From assembly GCA_965249005.1 (NCBI GenBank), contig CBDFLD010000023.1:124001-188000 (forward strand): a stretch of 64,000 nucleotides of DNA. The letters run 5' to 3'. Position numbers and translations under genes: made by a program. The stretch is from CBDFLD01 sp965249005 (GTDB lineage: Bacteria > Acidobacteriota > UBA6911). Positions 1 to 7,944 of this stretch are shown piece after piece. Under the pieces are notes generated by a model. It was not told the origin of the DNA. It searched no databases and saw only the letters and a program-made list of their open reading frames with translations. Position 1 is the first letter of the stretch, and each line of letters starts with the position of its first letter.

Positions 1-927
1 TTTCACGATTGGCAGGCCAAGGGAATCACATCCGTGCTCCATGAAAAGAGGGGCGGCTATGCCAACAACATGGCTTCCATGTTGGGACTTGCGCGAAAGG
101 CCCAAGCCGAAGGCGTCGAGATCCAGACCGGGACCCAGGTCACCGGGTTCCAGTTCTCCGGCGATGCCGTCTCGGGCGTCGAGACGACCCACGGTGCGAT
201 CCGGGCGGACTACGTGGTGGTAGGAGCCGGCCCCTGGATCAGGTCCATCTGGGAGATGCTGGGGCTACCCGGGGAGATCCGTATTCGCAGTGACGGAAAG
301 GTCCACTCGGGAATAAAGATGTGGCACTACATGTGCCTCCAGGAGGGCACGCTGGGCGTGGACCCCGAGTTCCAAAAAACAAATGATGGCAGCACTCCGC
401 CCGTTATCCACGTCGATACGGACGCGCCCCTGCATGGACCCGACGGATCGCTCATCACGGACAAGCTCTGGGGCATCTATTACAAGCCCGACTTTCACTT
501 CGGCGGCGTTCAGGGTGGGAGCATGCCCTACGAAGTAAATACCGCTGCCGACGAAGTCCGCGTCGACCCCTACGGACCGGAGTCTCCCGAATTTGTAGCT
601 GGGGAGGATTTTGAACGAATGTGGTGCTCGGCTTTGGCCTTTTGCCAGAAGCGCTTCGAAGGCAAGCATCATTTATACAAGAACGAGGAGCCTTCCGGTG
701 GTTTGGGGGCGTTCACTCCCGACAGTTTTCCGGTTTTTGATGTGTTTCGAGACAATTGCTACATCATTGCCGATTCCAACCACGGCTACAAGATGCTCGG
801 AGTGGGAAAGCTCGTGGCCTCGGAGATCATGGGAGAGCAGAGTGCGCTACTCAACCCTTTTCGATTTTCGCGATACGCAGAGGGGAAGCTGCATCCCGTT
901 TCTCACAGCCCCTTCCCCTGGAGCTAG
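1..927 (+). CDS. FAD-dependent oxidoreductase (DAO-like), 5' truncated
   Basis: The frame is open from base 1, so the gene starts outside the window; about 308 C-terminal residues are visible, ending in TAG at 925-927. The visible part has a substrate/FAD segment (ADYVVVGAGPW) and a C-terminal NHGYKMLGVGK segment that resembles the FAD-binding C-terminus of glycine/sarcosine-oxidase-type DAO proteins. The N-terminal GxGxxG dinucleotide motif is not in the window. Such enzymes oxidise C-N bonds of amino acids or N-methyl compounds. The next gene on the same strand is a GlnT/GMAS-type ligase, so a role in amine or N-methyl amino acid use is plausible but inferred. Substrate unknown. Confidence 0.8.
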   Translation, partial: FHDWQAKGITSVLHEKRGGYANNMASMLGLARKAQAEGVEIQTGTQVTGFQFSGDAVSGVETTHGAIRADYVVVGAGPWIRSIWEMLGLPGEIRIRSDGKVHSGIKMWHYMCLQEGTLGVDPEFQKTNDGSTPPVIHVDTDAPLHGPDGSLITDKLWGIYYKPDFHFGGVQGGSMPYEVNTAADEVRVDPYGPESPEFVAGEDFERMWCSALAFCQKRFEGKHHLYKNEEPSGGLGAFTPDSFPVFDVFRDNCYIIADSNHGYKMLGVGKLVASEIMGEQSALLNPFRFSRYAEGKLHPVSHSPFPWS

Positions 928-977
928 CCCTGTTTTGCCGCCGGTGATTGTCCCACAGCGTGATCTTTACCGCCCTA

Positions 978-1240
978 AGTACTCCTGTTCGTAGATACGG
1001 TAACGTTTGCGGGTGGGGCTTGTGAGGCAAGGTCGCGAAGAGAGAAGGAGGCGATGTGGTGACATCGTCGACGACGAACGACAAAGAGATTGCCCGCAAC
1101 CCCCACGCGCCCGGAGGGTTGCGGCCGGGAACATGACTTCACTCGTTGTGAGAGGGTTTATCGATCTGTGTCGTGTCGAAGGCAGGTTGCGAGGCTTCCC
1201 GGCCGCAACAAACGTTAGTGTATTTACGAACAGGGGTACT
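978..1240. mobile_element. MITE-like element with ~35-bp imperfect terminal inverted repeats
   Basis: This fills the 324-base gene-free gap before the glutamine synthetase. The left end (978-1012) begins AGTACTCCTGTTCGTA and runs to a GTTTGCGG. The reverse complement of the right end (1203-1240) begins AGTACCCCTGTTCGTA and also contains TAACGTTTG and ends TTGCGG. No ORF worth calling lies between the ends. The similarity may extend outward (CCTAAGTAC on the left, CCTTAGTAC on the right), in which case the right end supplies the first bases of the AAGGAGG ribosome binding site of the next gene. No clear target duplication is visible. Confidence 0.55.
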
Positions 1241-1251
1241 AAGGAGGCAAC

Positions 1252-2586
1252 GTGACACTCGACCAAGTCAAAGAGCTCATAAGGAAAAACGGTGTTGAGT
1301 TTTTCCTTTGTTCTTTTGTCGAAATGAGCGGAGCACCCAAAGCCAAGGTCGTTCCCGCCACGCATGTAGATGCCATGGCCCAGGATGGAGCTGGATTCGC
1401 CGGCTTTGCCGCTGGAGAGATCGGTCAGAAGCCAAGCGATATGGATATGGCGGCCATTCCCGATTTCCGTTCCCTGACAGTTCTACCCTGGCGGAAGAAC
1501 ATGGCCTGGGTTGCGGGAGATGTTTCTGTCGATGAAAACGAATGGCCATACTGTCCCCGAACGATCCTGCGGCGCCAGCTGGCGCGCGCGAAACAACAGG
1601 GCTACGTCTTCAATGTCGGCGTCGAGGCGGAGCTGATGCTGTTGAAGCGCGACGAACAGGGAAATTATGTCGGATGGGATTCCCTCGATACTCTAGCCAA
1701 GCCCTGCTATGACCTACGGGCATTGCACCGCAACCTCGATATGATGACGACTTTGATACGGTACATGCAGGAGCTCGGCTGGAATCCCTATGCCAACGAC
1801 CACGAAGATGCCAATTGCCAGTTCGAGCTCAACTGGAAGTATTCCGACGCTCTGACCACCGCGGACCGGCACACGTTCTACAAATGGATGGTCAAGACGG
1901 TCGCGGAAGAGCAAGGATTGGTTGCGACCTTCATGCCGAAGCCGTTCACCCACCTGACGGGAAACGGCGCCCATTACCATATGAGCCTGTGGGACGAGCA
2001 GAACGAGACAAATCTGTTTCTGGGGGAAAAGGACGACAACGGTCTGTCCGAGTTGGCCTATTGGTTCTTGGGCGGTGTCCTGACCCACGCCAAGGCTCTT
2101 GCCGCGGTAGCCAATCCCATCGTCAACAGTTACAAGCGACTCATCCAGGGAGCGCCCCGTTCCGGAGCCACCTGGGCCCCGGTCTACATCACCTACGGAG
2201 GCAACAATCGAACGCAAATGATTCGCATTCCGGCCCCTGGACGGCTCGAGAACCGGACTCTCGACGGAGCGGCCAACCCGTACCTGGCCATGGCGGTTCT
2301 TTTGGCCGCGGGTCTCGATGGCATCAGCAACAAGATCGAGCCCGGCTCTCGCAATGACGACAATCTCTACGAAGTACCTGGGGAAGAACTTGCTGGACGC
2401 GGCATCGATGTGCTCCCGAGATCATTGAAGGAAGCAATGGATTGCCTGGCCGAAGACGAGGTTGTCCGGAGCGCCCTGGGTGAGGAATACGCGGATTATT
2501 ACATGGCTGTGAAATACGAAGAATGGCGTCAGTATCACAGTTGCGTCAGCGCTTGGGAGATCGAGAAGTATCTCGGTGTGTATTGA
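1252..2586 (+). CDS. glnT: Type III glutamine synthetase-like ligase (GlnT / gamma-glutamylmethylamide synthetase family)
   Basis: 444 aa, the usual length for the GlnT/GMAS branch. It catalyses ATP-dependent amidation of glutamate with ammonia or, in GMAS members, methylamine. The glutamine-synthetase catalytic fold is clear: GVEAELMLL metal-binding Glu segment, NGAHYHMSLWD (equivalent of the NGxGxHxHxS loop), NNRTQMIRIP, ENRTLDGAANPYLAMA near the C-terminus. The GTG start is chosen because AAGGAGG lies 5 nt upstream. It follows an FAD-dependent oxidoreductase on the same strand, separated by a MITE-like element. Whether the amine is ammonia or methylamine cannot be told from sequence; the family assignment is firm, the gene symbol less so. 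Confidence 0.8.
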   Translation: MTLDQVKELIRKNGVEFFLCSFVEMSGAPKAKVVPATHVDAMAQDGAGFAGFAAGEIGQKPSDMDMAAIPDFRSLTVLPWRKNMAWVAGDVSVDENEWPYCPRTILRRQLARAKQQGYVFNVGVEAELMLLKRDEQGNYVGWDSLDTLAKPCYDLRALHRNLDMMTTLIRYMQELGWNPYANDHEDANCQFELNWKYSDALTTADRHTFYKWMVKTVAEEQGLVATFMPKPFTHLTGNGAHYHMSLWDEQNETNLFLGEKDDNGLSELAYWFLGGVLTHAKALAAVANPIVNSYKRLIQGAPRSGATWAPVYITYGGNNRTQMIRIPAPGRLENRTLDGAANPYLAMAVLLAAGLDGISNKIEPGSRNDDNLYEVPGEELAGRGIDVLPRSLKEAMDCLAEDEVVRSALGEEYADYYMAVKYEEWRQYHSCVSAWEIEKYLGVY

Positions 2587-2591
2587 GCTTT

Positions 2592-2647
2592 GCGCTTGCC
2601 GCTAACCGCTGTCCGCTAACCGTCTAGCGCTGACTGCTTGCCGACCT
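2592..2647. repeat. Degenerate 7-bp tandem repeat array
   Basis: Eight consecutive heptamers in exact register (GCGCTTG, CCGCTAA, CCGCTGT, CCGCTAA, CCGTCTA, GCGCTGA, CTGCTTG, CCGACCT). It lies between the convergent ends of the glutamine synthetase and the symporter. Related arrays occur at 4352-4421, 37158-37213 and 45132-45166. Confidence 0.7.
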
Positions 2648-2702
2648 TTTGCGCGAGACGCTCAACCGTCGAGACCCGTGGGCGACGATGACATGCTGCG
2701 GC

Positions 2703-4286
2703 TCAGTTCCTCGAATCCGCGGTGGGAAAAATTTGGCTGAGGTGGTCTGGGGACAGCGGCCGAGTCATTTTTGAGACGGTCCAGGTGACGGCGACGGAAA
2801 CCCCTTCTCCAATTGCGGCGCACGAGAACGCGCTCGGTGCTTGAGCGACCAGCCATTCGATGACACCCGAAGCTGGGGTGAGCTCCGATATCGTCCTAGC
2901 TCTTTCGAGCAGACCCCCGTGTAGGATGAGGAACGTGGTCATTCCGCTAAGCAAGCCAGCATATGCTCCGGCCTTCGTGACGCCTTGCCACAACGAGCCA
3001 ACTACGAGGGGTCCCGCGAACGCCGCCATCATACCGCCGGTGCCTACCCAGATCAGCAGAGTCACATTCATGTCCATCATGAACCAAGCCATGAGCAAGC
3101 ACACGACCAGCACCAGCACCGTGCTCCAACGACTGATCAAGAGCACGCGACGGTCGATTTTTTCTTCGCTCCAATAAGGGAAAAATTTCGGAACGATCGA
3201 ACGACGGAAGACGTCGTTGGCGATCACCTGCGAAGAAGACACAACCAGGCCGTCAGCGGTCGACATGATTGCGGCCAAGATGCCGACTCCGATCAGGGCT
3301 GCCAGCCAGGTTGGAAAAAGCTCGGTAAAGAGTTGTGGTAGCGCCTCATTTGGACTCCTGCCGGGTTCCAGGAGCACATCGCCGAGTACCGCTCGGGCCA
3401 ATATGCCGCCCACCCCCATAAGGCCGAGCGCCAAACCGATCAGGAAGGCGAACCTCACGAAACGTAGGCGGTCTTCCTTTTTCTTCAGCGCCCATAGCTT
3501 GTTGCCCAGGTGTGGCAGAAGACCCAAGGGGATGTGGGCCAGTATGATGGAAGCGACCGGCCACCAGGAGTTGTAAAGGGGCGTTCCCCTGTTCAACAGC
3601 CCTACGGTATTCGGATCGAGCTCCCGCAGCCGGTCGATCACGCCCGCTAAAGCTCCGTTGACACCGAACCCGATCAAGAACAGAACGATGATCAGGATGG
3701 CCACGAGCAACATCATGAACCCCTGCACGCTATCGGTGAGTATGTCGGCATGAGCCCCCCCTAGGACCACGTATGCCAGCAGAACTCCCGTCGTGATGAC
3801 CAAGGCCCACACGGGTTGGAGGCCGAGCATGGTTTCGAACATCACAACTCCCGCCACCAGCTGCGCCGCAACATAGAAGAACAGAAGGAGAGAGAAGATA
3901 GACACGAGCAATCGGATGCCGTCACTCTGGTAGCGATCGCCCAGATACTCGGGGATCGATCGGTTTCCGAACCGGTGTCCCACCGAGGCGATGAGCTTGA
4001 TGGAGATCAGGACGCCCAAGTAGACGCCCAGGGGATAGAGAAATCCTCCAATAGCGGCGGTGCCATAGGAGTAGCCCAAGCCGGGGTTTCCGAGAAAGGT
4101 CCCTCCACTGGCGACGGTTGCGGCAAACGCGAAGGCCAAAACAACGGGCCCGTATGCATTGCGCGCCGTTGCGAAGTCGTCGGCGTTTTTGACCCGGCGA
4201 CCACCGATCCAGCCAAACACGAGCATCGCAACGGCGTACAGGCTGAAAAACAGCCACGACCAAGCGGTCAGCCCCATCTTGGGCAC
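2703..4286 (-). CDS. Sodium:solute symporter (SSS) family transporter
   Basis: 527 aa, mostly hydrophobic, with the many-helix pattern of the SSS family (sodium-coupled uptake of sugars, amino acids, carboxylates or similar). Recognisable features are the N-terminal helix and FGWIGGRRVKNADDFATA segment typical of SSS proteins, the ASGGTFLGNPGLGYSYG core segment and the polar GGAHADILTDSVQGFMM segment that matches the conserved SSS signature region. Inner-membrane location. It is convergent with the glutamine synthetase and divergent from the sulfatase at 4492. The substrate is not predictable; coupling to the upstream oxidoreductase/ligase is only a neighbourhood guess. Confidence 0.88.
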   Translation of the reverse strand: MPKMGLTAWSWLFFSLYAVAMLVFGWIGGRRVKNADDFATARNAYGPVVLAFAFAATVASGGTFLGNPGLGYSYGTAAIGGFLYPLGVYLGVLISIKLIASVGHRFGNRSIPEYLGDRYQSDGIRLLVSIFSLLLFFYVAAQLVAGVVMFETMLGLQPVWALVITTGVLLAYVVLGGAHADILTDSVQGFMMLLVAILIIVLFLIGFGVNGALAGVIDRLRELDPNTVGLLNRGTPLYNSWWPVASIILAHIPLGLLPHLGNKLWALKKKEDRLRFVRFAFLIGLALGLMGVGGILARAVLGDVLLEPGRSPNEALPQLFTELFPTWLAALIGVGILAAIMSTADGLVVSSSQVIANDVFRRSIVPKFFPYWSEEKIDRRVLLISRWSTVLVLVVCLLMAWFMMDMNVTLLIWVGTGGMMAAFAGPLVVGSLWQGVTKAGAYAGLLSGMTTFLILHGGLLERARTISELTPASGVIEWLVAQAPSAFSCAAIGEGVSVAVTWTVSKMTRPLSPDHLSQIFPTADSRN

Positions 4287-4351
4287 CCCTTTCTTTTGTC
4301 GTAATGCACCAGTGTAGGAGGGGGGAGGCCAACGATCAAAGGAGAAAACCA

Positions 4352-4421
4352 GCTTTCGGCTATCCGTCTAGCGTCATGCGCTAAGCGCTTTCCGTCTACC
4401 GTCATCCGCCTACCGCTCTGT
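4352..4421. repeat. Degenerate 7-bp tandem repeat array
   Basis: Ten in-register heptamers (GCTTTCG, GCTATCC, GTCTAGC, GTCATGC, GCTAAGC, GCTTTCC, GTCTACC, GTCATCC, GCCTACC, GCTCTGT), roughly G-Y-Y-W-W-S-C. It lies in the divergent intergenic region between the symporter and the sulfatase, so it sits where promoters would be expected. Confidence 0.7.
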
Positions 4422-4491
4422 GTCGCTTTAATGCTAAACTGCCCGCGCTTTCGAACTCTCAATACGACCCACAAAAGAAGAGGGACCCAAA

Positions 4492-6036
4492 GTGCGCTAT
4501 CCAGCCATGGTACTCCTTGTCCTCGCGTCGCTTTCTGGGATGGGGTGTCGTGCGAAGCAAGAAACGGACTCGTCCATTCGGAACGTGCTCTTTCTCATGG
4601 CGGACGACCATGCGGCTTACGTGGCCGGACGGTACGGCAACCCGATCATCCGGACACCGAACATCGATCGGCTGGCCGATGAAGGGGTGCTCTTCGAGCG
4701 GGCATATGCGAACTCCCCTGTGTGCTCGCCTTCCCGGCAATCCATCATTACCGGCCGGCTTCCGCATGCCGCCGGAGTGACGCTGCTTCGAACTCCGCTT
4801 TCGGATGATCAGCTGACGATTGCGGAACATTTGCAGTCGTTCGGTTTCCAGACCGGAGCCGTGGGGAAAATGCATTTCGACAGCGAGTTGAAACATGGGT
4901 TCGAATACCGGATCGACGGCGCGGATCATGCGGACTATCTCGAGGCGCATCCGCCTCGACAGCCCGCCGACGTTCCCACGAAGGCCGTCTGGAGACCGTT
5001 CGGAGATCCCGCCTACATCTGGCTGAACGGAGAGGGCTTGCCGGGCACGAGTTACCCTGCGCCGAGGAACTTTGACCGCCGCGGTCTCTATGACGACGAT
5101 TTCCTGGGGACCTTCTTTGTGCGTCGGGCGATCGACTTCATGACGCAGCACAGGGATGAGCGCTTCTGTCTGTGGCTGAGCTTCTATGAGCCGCACTCGC
5201 CTTTCAACTTCCCGATCGAATTTGGCGGAAAATACGACCCCGCGGAGATGCCTGTTCCCCGGGTAGGGCCAGAAGACGACCGATGGATCCCGAAGATCTT
5301 CCGTGGTCTGACAGACGAGCAAAAGCAAGGAATCATCCGCTCCTACTACACTTCTGTCGAGTACCTGGACAGAAACATCGGGCTTGCGCTCGAGGCGCTG
5401 AGTGAACTCGGGTTGGGAGACAATACGCTCGTGGTCTATGTTGCCGACCATGGGTATCTGCTGGGTCACCACGGCCGTTTCGAGAAACACTCCATGTGGG
5501 AAGAGGCGGTGCGCGTGCCGCTGGTCATTCGGGATCCGCGCCGCGGGAGCCGCACCGTCCATGCCATGGTCGAGCTTATCGATCTAGTCCCCACCATTTT
5601 GGAGATCCTCGAGATCCCTCCGATGCCCGCCCAGCAAGGGAAGAGCCTCCAACATCTCTTGAAGGGTGGGGACGACCACCACCGAGACGTTGTCTTCTCC
5701 GAATATCTCGACGACAACCGCGCCATGGTTCGCACGGATGAGTGGAAGTACGTCATCACGAGTGGTAAGCATGATCTGGCGCTGGGATATGCCACCGGGT
5801 TCGGAGCCTCCGGCCGTTTCGAGGCTCTCTACAATCTCACGGAGGATCCTGGGGAGTTTCGCAACCTTGCGGACGATACTGAGTTCTCGGGCGCGCTGTC
5901 AGAGATGCGCTCTCACATGCTGCAGGTCTTTGACGCGACACACCCCAACGCCGGCGAGGTGGGCGCTGGCCTTTCGGATCTCGAAAGGCTCGAGCGATTT
6001 CTGGAGCCTCCGGATCCACCTGCCGCCGATGAGTAG
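4492..6036 (+). CDS. Type I sulfatase, exported
   Basis: 514 aa. The N-terminus carries a hydrophobic signal ending in a possible lipobox (GMGC, Cys19). The sulfatase core has the metal-binding Asp pair in LMADDHA (about residues 38-39) and the formylglycine motif C-S-P-S-R at residues 78-82, so it should be matured by a formylglycine-generating enzyme and hydrolyse sulfate esters. Later ADHGYLLGHHGRFEK and EEAVRVPLVIR segments match the conserved metal-binding and C-terminal parts of the family. GTG start chosen for the AGAGGG upstream; an ATG at 4507 is the alternative. The organic substrate (glycan sulfate or other) cannot be read from sequence. Confidence 0.9.
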   Translation: MRYPAMVLLVLASLSGMGCRAKQETDSSIRNVLFLMADDHAAYVAGRYGNPIIRTPNIDRLADEGVLFERAYANSPVCSPSRQSIITGRLPHAAGVTLLRTPLSDDQLTIAEHLQSFGFQTGAVGKMHFDSELKHGFEYRIDGADHADYLEAHPPRQPADVPTKAVWRPFGDPAYIWLNGEGLPGTSYPAPRNFDRRGLYDDDFLGTFFVRRAIDFMTQHRDERFCLWLSFYEPHSPFNFPIEFGGKYDPAEMPVPRVGPEDDRWIPKIFRGLTDEQKQGIIRSYYTSVEYLDRNIGLALEALSELGLGDNTLVVYVADHGYLLGHHGRFEKHSMWEEAVRVPLVIRDPRRGSRTVHAMVELIDLVPTILEILEIPPMPAQQGKSLQHLLKGGDDHHRDVVFSEYLDDNRAMVRTDEWKYVITSGKHDLALGYATGFGASGRFEALYNLTEDPGEFRNLADDTEFSGALSEMRSHMLQVFDATHPNAGEVGAGLSDLERLERFLEPPDPPAADE

Positions 6037-6087
6037 AGAGAGTGCAGGGGGGAAGATCGAGGTAGGACCCGTACCGAGGCGAACCCA

Positions 6088-6359
6088 TCACAGGGCAATC
6101 ATGAAGAGAACGAACGAGAGTAGCCCACCTGAAAGCGTAATGGATCCCAGGCACGGCTTCGTGGAATGTGCCACCACATGTAAAGACCGGTTGCGACCCC
6201 AGATTCGGACTCCTTTTCGAACGCCGCCGGCGGAGCATCCGAGAACGTGCGGATGCCGTGGTTGAAGAAGAGCGTGCTGAGAGAATACATGGCGATCCAG
6301 GGCACGAAAAACAAAGCCAGATACATACGAATTCTGCGGATCAGGAGCGAAGCTTTCAT
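6088..6359 (-). pseudogene. Small PepSY-type transmembrane protein, frameshifted
   Basis: The minus strand has a good ribosome binding site (CTGGAGACAC) before an ATG at 6357-6359 and encodes an N-terminal helix (RRIRMYLALFFVPWIAMY, then STLFFNH) that resembles the first helix of PepSY-associated membrane proteins, followed by GLYMWWHIPRS. In that frame the protein degenerates and stops near 6108. One base shift after RSRA (around 6145) restores a matching second hydrophobic helix (SITLSGGLLSFVLFMIAL) ending in TGA at 6088. The intact product would be about 90 aa with two membrane segments. It is either a recent frameshift pseudogene or a sequencing/assembly error. Confidence 0.5.
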
Positions 6360-6463
6360 GTGTCTCCAGTGGAAGGTTCGTCGCTACGGGCTCGAGGCAG
6401 GTCGCCGATTCCGACGTGGACAAAAAAAGCCGGCTCGTTGGAAGCCGACTGCAGAAGCGCCAT

Positions 6464-6487
6464 TGTATTTACGAACCGGAGCACTAA
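6464..6487 (-). repeat. Solitary copy of the MITE-end motif
   Basis: TATTTACGAACCGGAGCACTAA here closely matches the right end of the MITE-like element at 1221-1242 (TATTTACGAACAGGGGTACTAA). It overlaps the stop codon of the DUF1501 gene. No convincing partner end is seen in the flanking 300 bases. Confidence 0.5.
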
Positions 6488-7923
6488 GCAAGGAGATCAG
6501 TGATAACACGGGCCTCGTGGACGTCGGTGAGGCGTTGGAGACGGCCGTCGTGATGGAAGGTGAGGTCTCTGTGATTCAGTCCCAGCAAATGCAGCATCGT
6601 GGCATGCAGGTCCGGTACGCTGACGGGATTCTCGACGCTCTTGTAGCCGAAGTCGTCGGTCGCACCGTAGACCTGGCCCCCTTTGATCCCGCCTCCGGCC
6701 AAAACCGTGGTAAAGGCGTGAGCGTTGTGGTCGCGCCCGTCGCCATCCTGCGAGACCGGCTGGCGCCCGAATTCTCCGCCCCAGGTTACCAGCGTCGTGT
6801 CCAGCAGCCCTCGTTGCTTGAGATCCCGCAGCAGGCCGGCCGCAGGTAGATCTGTCTGGGCACAACACTTGCCCGTCTGCTTCTTGGTCTTGGAGTGGGT
6901 GTCCCACGGCTGGCTTTGCATGAAGATCTGCACGTAGCGCACGCCCCGCTCCACCAGCCTTCGGGCGATCAAGCAGCGTGTACCGTAGGAAGCGGTGACC
7001 TTGTCGTCCAGGCCATAGAGTTTACGGGTGGACTGGTTCTCCTGAGAAAGGTCCAGGGCGTCCGAAGCCGCGAGTTGCATCCGAGCTGCCAGCTCGTAGG
7101 AGGCGATCCGGGCATCCAGCTCCAGCTCGCCCGGACGGGCAAGCCGATGTTCCTCGTTGAGCTGTCGCAGGAACTCGTGCCGCCCCTGTCGCACGGCCTC
7201 GTCCCTTGCCTGTTTCGGGTTCAGGTTCAGAACGGGCATTCCTTCACTGCGGAAGGGTGTTCCCTGATACACGGGCGGCATAAAGCCATTCGACCAACTC
7301 TTGGGGCCATTGATCGGCAGTCCCTTGGGATCGCAGAGGACGACATAGGCCGGCAGATTCTGATTCTCAGAGCCCAGCGCAAATGTGACCCAGGAACCGA
7401 TAGCGGGTCGCCCATCCAATCTCGTGCCGCTATGCATCACCCACAAGGCCTCTTCATGCTGGAAGGTCATCGTGTGCATGGAGCGGATCACCGCCAACTC
7501 GTCCACTACCTGTGAAAGATGCGGGAGTGCCTCGGACACTTCGATCCCGGACTGCCCGTACTTGGCGAACTTGAACGGGCTTCCCATCAGAGCGCCATAC
7601 GTTTCCAGGTTGCTGTTGGGCGTGCCGATTCCTTTAGGCGGGGGCTTGCCGTGCTGTTTCTCTAAGATGGGTTTCGGGTCCCAGAGATCCATGTGGCCGG
7701 GTCCGCCGTTCATGAAGAGTTGGATCACGGCCGTTGCACGAGCCGTGTGCACCGGTGGCTTGGGCTTCAGGTCATACTGCTGCTGAGCGGCGAGGGCCTC
7801 GCCGAACTGGCTGCCTCGTCCGAGCAAGGAGAGTGCAGCCGCTGCGACCCCACCGGTCATTCGTCGCAGAATATCGCGGCGGGAGAGAAGGTCTACCAGT
7901 TCAAAGCGTGCCAGTGGATTCAT
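6484..7923 (-). CDS. DUF1501 protein, Tat-exported
   Basis: 479 aa. A twin-arginine signal (SRRDILRRMTGG, then a hydrophobic stretch) predicts Tat export. The body matches DUF1501, an alkaline-phosphatase/sulfatase-like fold of unknown activity: FMNGGPGHMDLWDPKP near residue 70, EFGRQPVSQDGDGRDHNA and the C-terminal GATDDFGYKSVEN and DLHATMLHLLGLNH segments. The upstream gene, 21 bases away, is its usual partner, a PSCyt1/PSCyt2/PSD1 protein. A second such pair lies at 28349-32734. The biochemical role of the pair is not established. Confidence 0.9.
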   Translation of the reverse strand: MNPLARFELVDLLSRRDILRRMTGGVAAAALSLLGRGSQFGEALAAQQQYDLKPKPPVHTARATAVIQLFMNGGPGHMDLWDPKPILEKQHGKPPPKGIGTPNSNLETYGALMGSPFKFAKYGQSGIEVSEALPHLSQVVDELAVIRSMHTMTFQHEEALWVMHSGTRLDGRPAIGSWVTFALGSENQNLPAYVVLCDPKGLPINGPKSWSNGFMPPVYQGTPFRSEGMPVLNLNPKQARDEAVRQGRHEFLRQLNEEHRLARPGELELDARIASYELAARMQLAASDALDLSQENQSTRKLYGLDDKVTASYGTRCLIARRLVERGVRYVQIFMQSQPWDTHSKTKKQTGKCCAQTDLPAAGLLRDLKQRGLLDTTLVTWGGEFGRQPVSQDGDGRDHNAHAFTTVLAGGGIKGGQVYGATDDFGYKSVENPVSVPDLHATMLHLLGLNHRDLTFHHDGRLQRLTDVHEARVITDLLA

Positions 7924-7944
7924 TTCAAGCTTCCGAGGCTACTT

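Noticed and set aside
2592..4421. CRISPR array
   Set aside because: Repeat unit is 7 bases with no spacers and no cas genes nearby.
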